Source: Selaginella moellendorffii
Taxonomy: Eukaryota > Streptophyta > Lycopodiopsida > Selaginellales > Selaginellaceae
Direction of reading: 5' to 3'
NCBI RefSeq assembly: GCF_000143415.4
Contig: NW_003314293.1
Coordinates: 1,680,457 to 1,744,456 of the forward strand
Length of the DNA: 64,000 nt
The notes below the pieces were generated by a model. That model saw only the letters and a program-made list of their open reading frames with translations. It made no database searches and had not been told where the DNA came from. A program made the translations under genes and the position numbers. Of this stretch, positions 43,568 through 54,060 are shown piece by piece (the first letter of the stretch is position 1; each line of letters starts with the position of its first letter).

Positions 43568-44210
43568 CCTCTCCGCCCTGCCCTAGCTCAACAGGTATAA
43601 ACCCTAAAGTTAAATTTTATTTCTAGCGAATCTCTACCGAATCTCTCACAACCACATGAAGATTATTCCCCCACCAAAAACCATGTGATCTCTGATCGAT
43701 TTGATCGACAAAAATGGCCAGTGTCCTTTCTTGTACAAAGTCAGCTTTAGCGTAAGTAAGTCTTTCTCTTACGTCAAATCTTCGAGCATTCCAGCGATCA
43801 AGATCTTCGACTACTAGACTTTCATTACGATCAAGCCAAGTCTCCGCTTACTTTTTGCTTTCGATCGATCTATCAAGGCTGCTGAAAAGGCCCCAAGTTG
43901 TTCGTTCTTTACAGAGCTAGTCTAGAACACAATCAAAGAGCTGCGAAGAACACGCACAGAGAAAAGGGAAAAACAATGCCCCGCAAAGGAATTCTTAGCT
44001 GCTAAATGCTCCTGCCCTCGATCTCTGTCTATCTGATCACTCACGAACTATAGCGAAAAGAACAAGGAAGAAGAAGAAGAAAAAAAAGAAAAATCCCTGG
44101 TACCTGGTCTGATCGGTATAGAGTTTTACAGACTGACCTCTCCAGCATCATCGTGTTCTTGCCAGCAGTCGATCTCCACAGCCTGTGTGCCACTGCTCGC
44201 TCGTCTCGTC

Positions 44211-44591
44211 TCAAGCAGCTCCACTGAGATTCATGCACAGCTGCCGGCTCATCTCCTCGAAATTCCAGTCCCGGAACAAATCCCTCCGCACAGCATGGCA
44301 TCTCGTCAATCTCGGGCTACTGGGCGCTTCCACCAAGTTCGCTGCTGCCGCGGCGACGACGATGGTGGAAGAGGAGCCGGGCACTGGAGCAACCTGTTGC
44401 TGCGATCTCGTCCGCGATCCAAGCTCCGACTCCGACATGGAGGACACGGTGGGCTCGATCTGAGCGGCATTGGGGAGCTTCCTCGTCCAGCAGCCCAAGC
44501 CCAGGCATCGCCCACCATTGTCGGAGTAGCTCCGCAGCGTTCGCTCCGGGGAGCTGTCCAGGACATGGCATGCGAGGCACGCTAAGCTCAT
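44211..44591 (-). CDS. Small conserved plant protein of unknown function
   Basis: The intronless frame codes 126 residues. Two blocks match a plant family I recall without a function: the N-terminal MSLACLACHVLDSSPERTLR with SYSDNGGRC, and the C-terminal PRLTRCHAVRRDLFRDWNFE. The middle is Ser/Ala-rich and variable. No membrane segment or signal peptide is evident; cysteines in CLACH could bind metal, which is speculation. The long leader on the minus strand (44600-45000) has open frames that I take to be 5' UTR. Confidence 0.72.
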   Translation of the reverse strand: MSLACLACHVLDSSPERTLRSYSDNGGRCLGLGCWTRKLPNAAQIEPTVSSMSESELGSRTRSQQQVAPVPGSSSTIVVAAAAANLVEAPSSPRLTRCHAVRRDLFRDWNFEEMSRQLCMNLSGAA

Positions 44592-45278
44592 TGCTTCGCC
44601 CCCACCTGCGAGATCGAAAGAAATCCCCTCCTTTTAGCATCAAAGATCCAGAAATGTACGGTCATCAAGAACACTGCCGCGAGATCGAAATGGAAGTGCC
44701 TAGACGATGCATTCCTAGCCGGGATCTCTCTCGACACACCGAAATTTCGCTAGAAAGGCACTTCCTATGGTAGAATCGAGAGAAATTTCGCTTACCAGTG
44801 CTGCCAGGATCTCGATTCCTGCGCCGGAGAGCTCGAATTCGACCCTGCTGCCTGGAAACTAGCCTAGCGCCACCGGAATCTCGATCTTGCCGCTGTCCGC
44901 AGTGGCTGCGTCGCGCGCGCGCTTGGCCGCAAGAACAAACCCTCGCAAGAAACCAAAGCGATAGGAACAACAATGCAAGCCAAAAAGGAAAGAGGGAATA
45001 TTCACTCCCGGCTTAAAGATGGTTTAATTTAAGCGAGTCCTCCGCCAAATGTGGGCATATCCGGTGGAATATCCGGCGCTTTTAAATTCAACCATTGACA
45101 CTTTGGCGCGCGCGTCAAAGTCTTTTGGGGATTCTCTCGCGGATCGATTCAATCGATTCGAGTCTTTGAAAGAAGACGTGAGCGATCGAGAAATCTCGCG
45201 CAGAGATAACGGTGTTTCAAAAGGTCGCCCTCGCTCGGTCGCGATGGAGCGATGATCATGATCTTCTCGTCGTCCACA

Positions 45279-47764
45279 TCAAATGGTCGTGGCGGACGAC
45301 AAAGCTTTCCTGGCGATGAGACACTTTCGCTGTAGCAAAGCGCCACCCGTTGGCTTCACGTAGCGCCTCAAGAACACGGCAAGGCCGGCCTGGAGCGCCG
45401 AGAGCTCGGGTGCGCGAGCGATGCGGGAGAATGCCGTGGAGACGAAGGCGTCGTCCTTGTCCGTGAGCAGTGCCTCGAAGAACGCACGGAAGTGGACCAC
45501 CACCCGTGCTGTCATGGTCCGGGAATCACCAAAGTCTACCGCTTTGAGTGCTGTCAAGGATAAGGCGGAGGATCCGACCAGGAAAGCGAGGAACTTGGCC
45601 AGATTGATGCTGCGCCTTGCTTCCATGCTGGCCAGCTCTTTGAACTGATCCCAGACGCAATACTGCAAAGAAAAGGACTTTTAGCCTTTGGTCATTCTTT
45701 TCCGCTTCGATTTTTTTCTACCTGTAAGGTGAATCTGTGGTTCTTGTCATGGTGACATAGTTTGGAAGCCAGCAGTGCGTAATACCTGTTGAAAACTTTC
45801 TCTTGGAGGCAGCATTCGAGGATGACTCTCATGATTTCTCGGTCCTGTTAGGAAAACAAAAAACCAAGAGCCTTAGTGAATTGATGAATCGAAAAAGAGG
45901 TACCTGTTTCCCCGTCAAGGTGAGCCTCAGTAGTTTCTCGAATGCGTCAATGTAGTCTTCGCTACTCATGACAATCGAGAAGATAGCTCGTCTTGCGTCT
46001 GTGTTCATTCTTTGAGCAGCTGCTAGCTTAAGCATTTTTTCAGCTTCGACTACCCCAGAGTCAATCAGATCCACCACTTTTGGAACCTCGGCCTCGTCTG
46101 CTTCATTCGAGACTGTCCCGAGCCACCACTGACCTTTCTTTTGAGGATCGACTAGCTTCTTCCAGGGTACTGACCGCAGTTGCACGTCCTCGACTTTCAG
46201 CTACACTAACAAAGTTTATGAGTGAAAACATGTAAGGTGATACACACCTTTTGAAGCCACTTCTTCATCCTTGGATGCCGAGCTGGTTCATCTACTCTAC
46301 GCTTATTGTTTTTAACTTCGCAAATCGCCTCGAGCATAAATTCCACCTGCAAGAGATCCGTGCGTGTCAAAACAGACACAAAACGTTTTGACAACTGCTT
46401 ACTCGTTTGGGCATTTCTCCATCGGTCGTGGAACGCTTTAAATCCGACGTGCGTTCTTGAACAGCAAGAATAAACTCTTTCATCGCTACTGGATCGCTGG
46501 TCCTAAGCCCCATTCCACAACCTTCATACATGTTAATAAGAACTCATTTCCAGCCGCTCATTCTCTAGTGTTCTTACTTCGAATAATGTGCAAAATAGTG
46601 GCGACATCTATTTCCTGGAATCGTTTGCAGAGATGGTGCAAGAGATCGTAGACCAGCTCGCTGTTTCATTCAAAAACAATTGTGTTAACCGAATATATAT
46701 AAATTCACACAAGAGCACCTTGTAATCAACCCCAGGCTGTAGAGCGAAGAAATAAGTAGCGTAAGGTTGCGAACAGCTAGACCATCCTTCTTTTCATATT
46801 GTCTCTGCAGAAAAAGGTACACATAAGAATCGAAAGAAGGCTCCAAGACGGGCACTAGTTTCACCTCAAAGCACGAAGCAACGCCCGCCATAAAATTAGC
46901 ACCGAAATCCATCCCGACGAGACAAGCGGTGCCAGAGATGCTCGCTGCAAAGACTGCTGCGTACCTTTAGCCATGAAAAAGTATAATATGTGAGGACAGA
47001 GAGAAGAGCATGAGAGAAACATTGTTGTACTCACTGCTCGTTACCGCGGGGACCACTGGAGCAAGACTCCAAAACATGGTCAGTGATCGTCTCGGTCATG
47101 AAGCTCCTGCTATGGAACTGTCAAAAAATCACTCCTCTCGTAGAAACAACAGGACTTTCAAGTGCTTTTTACCTGGAAGAACTCGGCAATCTCCGATGTT
47201 AGAGTCTCCACATTATCTTCCGAGAGTCGATTTAAGAGACCTGGATGAATGAAGCAAAGAACTAAGCAAGAAAGGAAAAAGCTTTGCTCATGCGAACGTA
47301 CCTTTGATTCTTCGTTTGACGCGAACTTCATCCTCGGAAGGATCTTTCTTTCGCTGGTGAGGAGGAACGTACTTAGCACTGGAGGCTTGCTCCGGCTCAG
47401 CCTCCAATTCATCGCCAGAACTAGATTGCTCACCGGACTCGCTTTCACCACTAGAACGATCACCGTCACCGCCATCGCCATCGTCATCTCCATCGCCATC
47501 GGAATCCTCATCCTTGTCACTGGAGTGATCATTCTCCCCTTGCAAATCACCTGGATGAGAGCCTTGTTCATCAGAGGACAAGCCCTCGCTGCCGATTCCT
47601 GCCAGCAATCCCGCCAGTCCATCGCCGACATCGTCCAGCTTCCCACGCTTGAGCTTGAGCTGCTTCGCGAGGCGCCGCTGGAATGCGGCCTCGCCGGCGG
47701 CCGTGGACGCATCCTTGCCCAGCTCCATCTCCAGGTAGTCCTGGAATTTGCGCCTGCGCTTCAT
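45279..47764 (-). CDS. NOM1: Nucleolar MIF4G/MA3-domain protein (NOM1/Sgd1 homologue), 11 exons
   Basis: Exons from the 5' end are 47302-47764, 47173-47240, 47035-47117, 46865-46964, 46719-46804, 46578-46660, 46403-46521, 46248-46346, 45904-46200, 45722-45844 and 45279-45662: 634 residues. The N-terminus is basic (MKRRRKFQDYLEMELGKD), then strongly acidic with Asp/Ser/Gly runs, and KYVPPHQRKKD leads into the MIF4G domain (GLLNRLSEDNVETLTSEIAE, QYAAVFAASISGTACLVGMD, LISSLYSLGLITRSELVYDL, RFQEIDVATILHIIRSCGMG, LRTSDPVAMKEF). The MA3 domain includes ARRAIFSIVMSSEDYIDAFE, LECCLQEKVFNRYYALLA and FKELASMEARRSINLAKFLA. NOM1/Sgd1 anchors protein phosphatase 1 and the helicase Fal1/eIF4A3 in the nucleolus for 18S rRNA processing. 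A telo-box (AAACCCTA) lies just upstream. The 3' half was not, but exons 1-6 were, copied at 48430-49310. Confidence 0.93.
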
Positions 47765-47819
47765 CTCTCATAAACCCTAATATTCTAGGTTTCCAAGTTT
47801 ACGTATATTCTTCCCTGCA

Positions 47820-48300
47820 CGAAAGCCTATAGCCATCAAATCTGGACTTCCATAGCTCACTGTCATACACCCAGCCGCTTGCAAAGTATCGCTGGCCATT
47901 GTACCCCCACAGCCTTTTCATGCACACTCCCGGGAGCAAAACACAGCGCTGGTGTCCACCCTTGTCTGCATGGCGATCCCAGGAGAGTGAGGGTCGTCAT
48001 CGATTTCAGGACGCTCCCTAATCTTTGACGTAGGCTCGGGAGAGCGAGAACGGGCAAAGAACCACGCTTGTGTTGCCGAGTATGCAGCACCAGTGGCCCG
48101 AGGCGACGGTCTAGTGCAGACCGACTTTGAATCCGACAAACATGGCTTCTGAACGCTATCTTTCTGTTTTGGCACTGGCGGCGGCGAAAGAGTGGGTTGA
48201 TGATGCACTTCCATGACTTGTAAATGGTGGAAAGCTGAGAACCGTCTCCAAAATGTCATCTTGCTCCAACACAGGCGCTTGTTTTTCTGCTCCATCCTAA
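47820..48300 (-). pseudogene. F-box/kelch-like relic, second copy
   Basis: On the minus strand an F-box-tail-like stretch (KSWKCIINPLF) appears, then sequence related to the copy at 29300-30480 (GPLVLHTRQH; a final RYFASGWVYD in another frame near 47870). Several frame changes and lost segments. It lies just upstream of the NOM1 start, in the NOM1 promoter side. Confidence 0.45.
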
Positions 48301-48429
48301 GGAAATGCCTAGAAGAGTTTGAAATACAAAAATCAATATACTTGATCGTAGCAGGCTCTTATGAATCATGTAGTTTGGTAACTTTATTATAAGTTATATA
48401 GATCCTACGGAGGTTTTCTACCAGAAACT

Positions 48430-49310
48430 CATTTCGTTCTTTCTACAAAATAGTGGCTACATCCATTTCCTGGAATCAGTGGTACAAGAGATCATAGACC
48501 AGGTCACTGTTCATTCAATGCAACGTGTATATACATTACTCAATGTCCCTTAGGGATTAATACAACAAAGATTCACTCATGGTGCTACTCTCTCAACAAA
48601 ACCATCGTGCTATCTCTTGCTTAATGGTGATCACTGCCTTCCAACTGAGGCTGCTGGGGTCGTCGCCTCTGCAAAGCGTTCAGTGCCAGATCACCTCGTT
48701 TTGCCTCCTTTACTACAGTGTTTAGTGATCTTCATTTCCATTTGACCCCTCCATTGTTTCATTCAAGAACAATTGTGTTAAACCGAAAAAAAAAAAGAGA
48801 AAGTTAATTAACCCTAGGCTGTAGAGAGAAGAAATAAGGTTGTAAACAGCTAGACCATCCTCTTTTCATATTGCCTCTGCAGAAAAACGTACACATAAGA
48901 ACCAAAAGAAGCCTCCAGGACGGGCCCCAGTTTCACGAAGCAACGCCTGCCATAAAATTAGCACCGGAAATCATCCCGACGAGACAAGCGGTGCCAGAGA
49001 TGCTCCGTGAAAAAGGATAAACTGGGAAAAAAAGAGAAGAGCATGAGAGAAACATTGGTGTACTCACTGCTCGTTATCTCCGGAGCAAGACTCCCAAACA
49101 TGGTCAGTGATCGTCTCGGCCATGCTGCTACGGAACTGTCGGAAAATCACTCCTCCTTGTATTTTACCCGGAAGAGCAACCCGGTGAGAATGATCACTCC
49201 AGTGGCAAGGATGAGGAATGGCGATGGCGTGCCTCCAGTGCTAAGTACATTCCTCCTCAAGTTCCCATCAAGCGAAGAATCAATTACGAGCGAAGCTTTC
49301 TTTCTTTTCT
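48430..49310 (-). pseudogene. Decayed partial duplicate of NOM1 exons 1-6
   Basis: The stretch matches 46585-47420 collinearly and in the same orientation: exon 6 part at 48440-48520, intron 5/exon 5 at 48770-48900, exon 4 (ATCCCGACGAGACAAGCGGT) near 48971, exon 3 near 49080-49150, and pieces of exon 1 up to 49290. About 220 bp near 48530-48760 has no counterpart, an insertion. Deletions within exons destroy the frame. Confidence 0.75.
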
Positions 49311-49319
49311 TTTAAGGGC

Positions 49320-50130
49320 GATAAACCACTGCCGCTGGAAATGCCCGCCCACCCCGCCCCAGAGCCAAGTGCTCAAGTCGTAAATCAACACCTTCCCTTC
49401 AAAAAAAGATGACGAGATTGCCCTCTACGTGGATAGAACAACAATAAACGATTCCGACTGTGTAGCGCCCGGGATACACTAGTTTGATCAAGCATGGCTT
49501 CATAAAGCACTGCCGAGACTGTAACCAAGCCACCCTTGTCATCAACCATACCCATCAACTCCGCAGTCCCCCGACTCACGGTTGCCTCCTGCATACGCCC
49601 AGCCGCTTGCAAAGTATCGCTGGCCATTGTGCTCCCACAGCCTCGTGGTGCACAGTCCTGGGAGTGGTAAAACGCAGCGCAGGAAATCTCCATCTCGTTC
49701 AATCTTGTCCTCCAGGCCCGCTGTAATCCTCAGGTTGTGCACGACTTCCCCGGTGCTCCACCTGGCGCGGCCAAAGTCGTAAAATCCCAGGATGGTGAGA
49801 TCATAGAATCGAGTGGTGCTACTCTTGGGTCAGTGGATTGCCCACCACCATGTGGGCAACTCGTCATCAGAAGGATGGACGACCAACTTTGGCGTCCTGA
49901 CGATGCATACCAGGCCACCAGCAGAAGCAACGAGTTGTTGAGCGAAATGAAATTGTCGCGGTTTGCAAACTTCACGCTGTTGTTGGGCCGTGATGGATGG
50001 CAGCAGTCGCCGTGAGAGAAGGAGCTGGTCATAACCCGAGGTGATTCCTTGTCGCCACTGTTTTCGCACCACTGCCGGCCAAAGGATGGATTTGCTGATG
50101 ATGGACTTCCATGACTTACTAACGGGAAAA
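49320..50130 (-). pseudogene. F-box/kelch-like relic, third copy
   Basis: Minus-strand pieces: SKSWKSIIS (end of an F-box) near 50110, QQLVASAGGLVCIVRTPK near 49900, FYDLTILGFYDFGRARWSTG near 49770, and CTTRLWEHNGQRYFASGWAY near 49600. They align with the copy at 29300-30480 in order, but in several frames with stops between. Confidence 0.55.
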
Positions 50131-50376
50131 AAAAATCGCTTTTGATCTATAGAAACTTTTCTAGATCAAGAAGAAAAAGTAGAAGACCAGAAGCTCGCCT
50201 CAGCTAAAGTCTATGATCGTAGCAAGACGTTCTCTAAGTTTCCTCTTTTTCTGTTTCTCCGAAGAAGTTAGTCGCCTCCTGTCATGGCCCGGGACTCCCA
50301 TGAATTTGTGACTCTTCGTTCTGAGCAGCCGCAGGATCACAAGCGTAAGAACTTACGCCAAGCCCAATCACAATGC

Positions 50377-51466
50377 TCACCTGAACTTAAACGATATGAA
50401 CCTCTTCGTTGGCTTGTGCTTCTCGAGTAGCTCCGCCGTCTTATTCGTGAAACCGAGCTTCTCATAAATCTTCCCGATCCTGATTATTGTCGCTGGGTCC
50501 GGCCTCGTTCCTGAAAGCTCCAGCTCTTTAAACATCTACGACCACAAAACAAACGCGTCACCACCACGATCGCAAAACGTTTCGTATACCTACCTTGATA
50601 GCTTTGTCTGGCAATGCTCGCCGATCATACATCGTGATCATTCGAGCATACATAACTCTGGGGACGCTCTCTTGTTTCGTCACCACAAAAGTATGCCAGA
50701 TGTGCTCAACCTCGTCCACCCTGCCATCAATGTCCAAAGCCCGGAGGAGACATCCATAAGTGTTCATTGTAAAGCCATGGCCTTTGCTAAACATCCACTT
50801 GATCACCTGTGACGTTTTTCCAGTCAGATAGAACAGAGAACTCACAGAACTTACGTGAATAACTCTGCGCCATTGTTTCAGCCGGAAGAGCCTGTGAGTG
50901 GCCATCTTGATTGTATGCAGAGGAAATCTTAGCTCCCAGGCAATCCATGTATCGCAAGCGGCCCAAATCTCCTCTTTGACATCGGGCAGTGGCAAAACCT
51001 GTGCACGAAGTTCTGAAAGATCCAGAAGAAATAAAAAGAAAAATAGAGAGTGAAGAACTTACTGCATCCACCAAGTCCCGTGCTCTTTGCATCTTAGTTC
51101 TTCTCGGGAGCACATCATAAGGCGCTTTAGTTCTTTCATTCGGAACTTCATTCTGCCTGCTCTGGAAAAAATCGTAGTTCAATCAATCAGATCTAACTCC
51201 ACACGCCCCGAAAGCATCGAAACTTACTTCCAACTTGCCACATTCTCCAGCGCCAGAACCTTGTTCGTCGTAGGCCCAAGCCGGAGCTTCTTGTGCCTCA
51301 CAAAGATCAAGCTGTGCTTCGCGTCTTGACGCCGGGCAAGAAAATCGCGCACGCACGGCGCGCTGCTCTCAACGCCGAATAGAGCGCAGCTGGAGAGGCC
51401 CCGCGATCGAAAGCCAGATATCCCAGCTCGCGCAGCAGCGGCATTCCGCCATAGCCACTGTCTCAT
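50377..51466 (-). CDS. PPR-like protein (At4g18975 type), five exons
   Basis: Exons from the 5' end are 51228-51466, 51063-51156, 50855-50998, 50594-50806 and 50377-50535: 282 residues (the Arabidopsis protein At4g18975 is about 286). Conserved blocks are PLPDVKEEIWAACDTWIAWE, FRLKQWRRVIHVIKWMFSKG, HGFTMNTYGCLLRALDIDGR, VDEVEHIWHTF and MITMYDRRALPDKAIKMFKE. The repeats are weak PPR/TPR-like helices. A basic, Ala/Arg-rich N-terminus (MRQWLWRNAAAARAG) fits organelle targeting. The role of this family is not well defined; organellar RNA metabolism is plausible. Acceptors at 51157-51158 and 50999-51000 were chosen to preserve frame over nearer AGs. Confidence 0.85.
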
Positions 51467-51770
51467 GAAAGAACCCTAAATCTAGCACAAAGGGACGAAT
51501 ATCCCTCTCGTTTGTTTTTAAATTTAGCGCCAACTTTGCCGTTCGAGCATGTTGTCAGAAATTCCGAGAACAAATTAGCGCCAGAAATCTCAAAGAACAC
51601 TGGGGCGATTTAATTCAGCATTGTCAATTTCTTTGCAAGTAATTACAAGATTTATCCAAGAGAGGATGCAATTGAGCCAGAAAATAACGAAGTGTTGGGC
51701 GACGATTAAGAAACAAGCATGAATGGCAAGAAAAAAAAATCAATAGAAGCAAAACCACCATAGCTCCACC

Positions 51771-52544
51771 CTAGTTTCCAACTGGATCTGGCCCCTCCGG
51801 AACGCTATGGAACACGGTTCCAAAGTTGTGGAGTGGATTCGGACCCGCTGGAACCAAGTGAAGATCGATCTCGTCGTGGACGGGGCTGGGACCGGACGGA
51901 GGCGATGGCGTAACCTTGGGCTTGGAGACGACGAACTGGCCTTCTCCATTGTGAACTGGGCTCGGACCGGCCGGAGGAGATGGCGTTGTGCGGGGCTTGG
52001 AGACGACGAACGGGCCTTCTCCATTGTGAACTGGGCTCGGACCGGCCGGAGGAGATGGCGTTGTGCGGGGCTTGGAGACGACGAACGGGCCTTCTCCATT
52101 GTGGACTGGGCTGGGACCGGCCGGAGGAGATGGCGTTGTGCGGGGCTTGGAGACGACGAACGGGCCCTCTCCATTGTGGACTGGGCTCGGACCGGCCGGA
52201 GGAGATGGCGTTGTGCGGGGCTTGGAGACGACGAACTGGCCCTCTCCATTGTGGACTGGGCTCGGACCGGCCGGAGGAGATGGCGTCCGGGGCTTCGAGA
52301 CCTCAAACTGCGATCCACCGTTACCACCAGGGCTGGGACCGGTTGGCGGAGAGATGAATTCCATTGCCACCTCGTCCAGATCCTTCGAGTTCCCGCCCGG
52401 ATTAGGCCCCGTTGGTGGCGAGAGCAAAACCACATCGTCGAGACGCTGGATCATCCTGGAGGAGTCGACCACCACCGCGGCCATGAGAGCAGCGACGAGC
52501 AGCAGCAGCAGCATTTTGTTGGTCAAGGACGCGATCAAGGCCAT
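51771..52544 (-). CDS. Multi-domain CLE peptide precursor with ten CLE-like motifs
   Basis: The intronless frame codes 257 residues. Residues 1-30 are a signal peptide (MALIASLTNKMLLLLLVAAL). After it come ten CLE-like dodecamers: SPPTGPNPGGN, SPPTGPSPGGN, five identical SPPAGPSPVHN, SPPSGPSPVHD, LVPAGPNPLHN and, ending exactly at the stop codon, SVPEGPDPVGN. The last two fit the CLE consensus (x-V-P-x-G-P-[ND]-P-L-x-[HN]); the others keep P-P-x-G-P-x-P. Spacers are alike (GEGPFVVSKPRTT). CLE peptides are cut out, hydroxylated on proline and secreted as ligands for CLV1/PXY-type receptor kinases that control stem cells and vascular tissue. Multi-CLE precursors are known in a few angiosperms. 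The Ser-for-Val change and PIP-like look mean IDA- or PIP-like peptides are an alternative. The start at 52544 gives the best signal peptide. Confidence 0.8.
   Translation of the reverse strand: MALIASLTNKMLLLLLVAALMAAVVVDSSRMIQRLDDVVLLSPPTGPNPGGNSKDLDEVAMEFISPPTGPSPGGNGGSQFEVSKPRTPSPPAGPSPVHNGEGQFVVSKPRTTPSPPAGPSPVHNGEGPFVVSKPRTTPSPPAGPSPVHNGEGPFVVSKPRTTPSPPAGPSPVHNGEGPFVVSKPRTTPSPPAGPSPVHNGEGQFVVSKPKVTPSPPSGPSPVHDEIDLHLVPAGPNPLHNFGTVFHSVPEGPDPVGN
51905..52290. repeat. 75-bp coding tandem repeat
   Basis: Five nearly identical 75-bp units (25 codons) within the CLE precursor, containing GGACCGGCCGGAGGAGATGG on the plus strand. The near identity at third codon positions points to recent expansion or homogenisation. 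Confidence 0.9.
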
Positions 52545-52865
52545 TGCGATTGTAGTAAACTCTTCCACGAAGATTGGAGCGAGGGATCCCCGAAGAACTT
52601 CCCAAAAGGATTGATCAGAGAACTACTGCGCCGTGATCTGTGCTTGACACTCTTGTATAAAGTGTTTATATACCCGGGCCTCGATGTGCCAAGCATGGAA
52701 GCTACGCCATATCCAGCTCCGCCTCCGCACCTTTTGAGGACGAGGTATATCGTCTCATCAAAAATAACGCGAGATCGTCTTATTGTGAATTAAGAGAATA
52801 TCGGTCAACGATCTTGCTCGCCCTAGCGAGTCAAAGGACGGTCAAAACGGGGGACTTTCGGAAAT

Positions 52866-52937
52866 GCCTTTATAGCTCAGTGGTAGAGCGTCAGTCTTGT
52901 AAACTGAAGGCCTGGAGTTCAATCCTCCATGGAGGCA
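52866..52937 (+). tRNA. tRNA-Thr (TGT)
   Basis: 72 nt; acceptor GCCTTTA/TGGAGGC with two G-U pairs, D-arm AGCTCAGTGGTAGAGC, anticodon stem TCAGT/ACTGA with loop CTTGTAA (anticodon TGT), T-arm GGAGTTCAATCCTCC, discriminator A. All stems pair. Confidence 0.9.
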
Positions 52938-53004
52938 TTTACTAAAAAGACCCTTTGGCTAGTCAAAGAGTCAATGGTAGTCAACTGAGTCTTTTCGTGC
53001 AAAT

Positions 53005-53076
53005 GCCTTTATACCTCAGTGGTAGAGCGTCAGTCTTGTAAACTCAAGGTCTGGAGTTCAATCCTCCGTGAAGGCA
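53005..53076 (+). pseudogene. Degenerating second copy of tRNA-Thr (TGT)
   Basis: A copy of the preceding tRNA 139 nt downstream. The acceptor stem pairs perfectly (GCCTTTA/TGAAGGC), but the D-stem has CCTC for GCTC and the anticodon stem has a C-C mismatch (TCAGT/ACTCA). These changes in two stems suggest loss of function, though a transcribed variant cannot be excluded. Confidence 0.7.
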
Positions 53077-53233
53077 GGGAAAAAGTCCTTTTCATTTATT
53101 TTAGTACGTTTTGCCTAGTCCCGGGTTCGAATCCGGGCCACAAGTCTAGAAAAGGCCGAGATAAGGAAAGCGTTCGTACTAAGAGAGGCGTTGTTAGGGT
53201 TGCAAGGGTAGGGAAAGAGAGAGAGCGAGGAGG

Positions 53234-53820
53234 ATGTCGACCAAGGTAAAGCTCCGCAGCAGCGATGGCGAGATGTTTGAGGTGGACGAGGCCGTGGCGC
53301 TCGAGTCCCAGACGGTGAAGAACATGATCGAGGACACTGGGTCGGACGCGCCGATACCCTTGCCCAACGTCCCAAGCAAGATCCTGGCCAAGGTGATCGA
53401 GTACTCCAAGTACCACGTCGATGCCCAGAAGAGCGGCGACGACTCCAAGGTCGTGCCCACCGAGGAGGAGATCAAGGCCTGGGACGCCGAGTTCGTCAAG
53501 GTCGATCAGGCGACGCTCTTCGACCTCATCCTGGTAGGATTTCTTCGTTCGATTTCTTCCCCCCTTTTTCTCTCGCTTTTCTCGTTTTGGGTCTTGAGCT
53601 TTCGACTGACAATCGATTTGGGTGATCTGGTTTTGCGTTGTTCCAGGCCGCGAACTATCTCAACATCCGGAACTTGCTGGATCTGACGTGCCAAACCGTG
53701 GCGGACATGATCAAGGGCAAGACCCCGGAGGAGATCCGCAAGACTTTCAACATCAAGAACGATTTCACGCCCGAGGAAGAGGAGGAGGTCCGGCGGGAGA
53801 ACCAGTGGGCGTTCGAGTAA
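53234..53820 (+). CDS. SKP1: SKP1, core subunit of SCF ubiquitin ligases, two exons
   Basis: Exons 53234-53533 and 53647-53820 give 157 residues. Plant SKP1 hallmarks: [106 protein letters not shown] and the C-terminal ENQWAFE. SKP1 joins CUL1 to F-box proteins. The single phase-0 intron is at the usual position of plant SKP1 genes. Three relics of F-box/kelch-like genes occur in this window. Confidence 0.97.
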
Positions 53821-54060
53821 GAGAGGAGAAAACAAAGGATTCGCGTTTTAGCGTCGTCGGCGTCTATCTCCACCTCTCTCTCTCTCTCCTCCCTCTGTTT
53901 GTTTGCTTCCTATTGAACGAAAGGTTTTGTTATGGCTTAAAAATTGTGTAAAAGTTAATTCCTTTAAATATTTGGCCGGTTATTATGAATATACTCTTTT
54001 TTGGGAGTATGCGGATCTCTCTAACTTAAAGTTAAGTTTTGTTCGTTCGAAACTTAAAAG

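Noticed and set aside
44665-44973. 102-codon minus-strand frame upstream of the small conserved protein
   Set aside because: Arg/Ser-rich with no recognisable motif; more likely part of the 5' leader.
51905-52290. Regular 75-bp repeats resembling a CRISPR-like array
   Set aside because: There are no unique spacers, the units are contiguous, in frame and code for repeated CLE motifs in a plant gene.
51807-52793. 328-codon plus-strand frame opposite the CLE precursor
   Set aside because: Its repeats are the mirror of the CLE repeats; no signal peptide or known motif, while the minus strand has both.
53112-53140. CCCGGGTTCGAATCCGGG, a perfect tRNA T-arm
   Set aside because: No acceptor, D or anticodon arms can be built around it; at most a tRNA remnant in the SKP1 leader.
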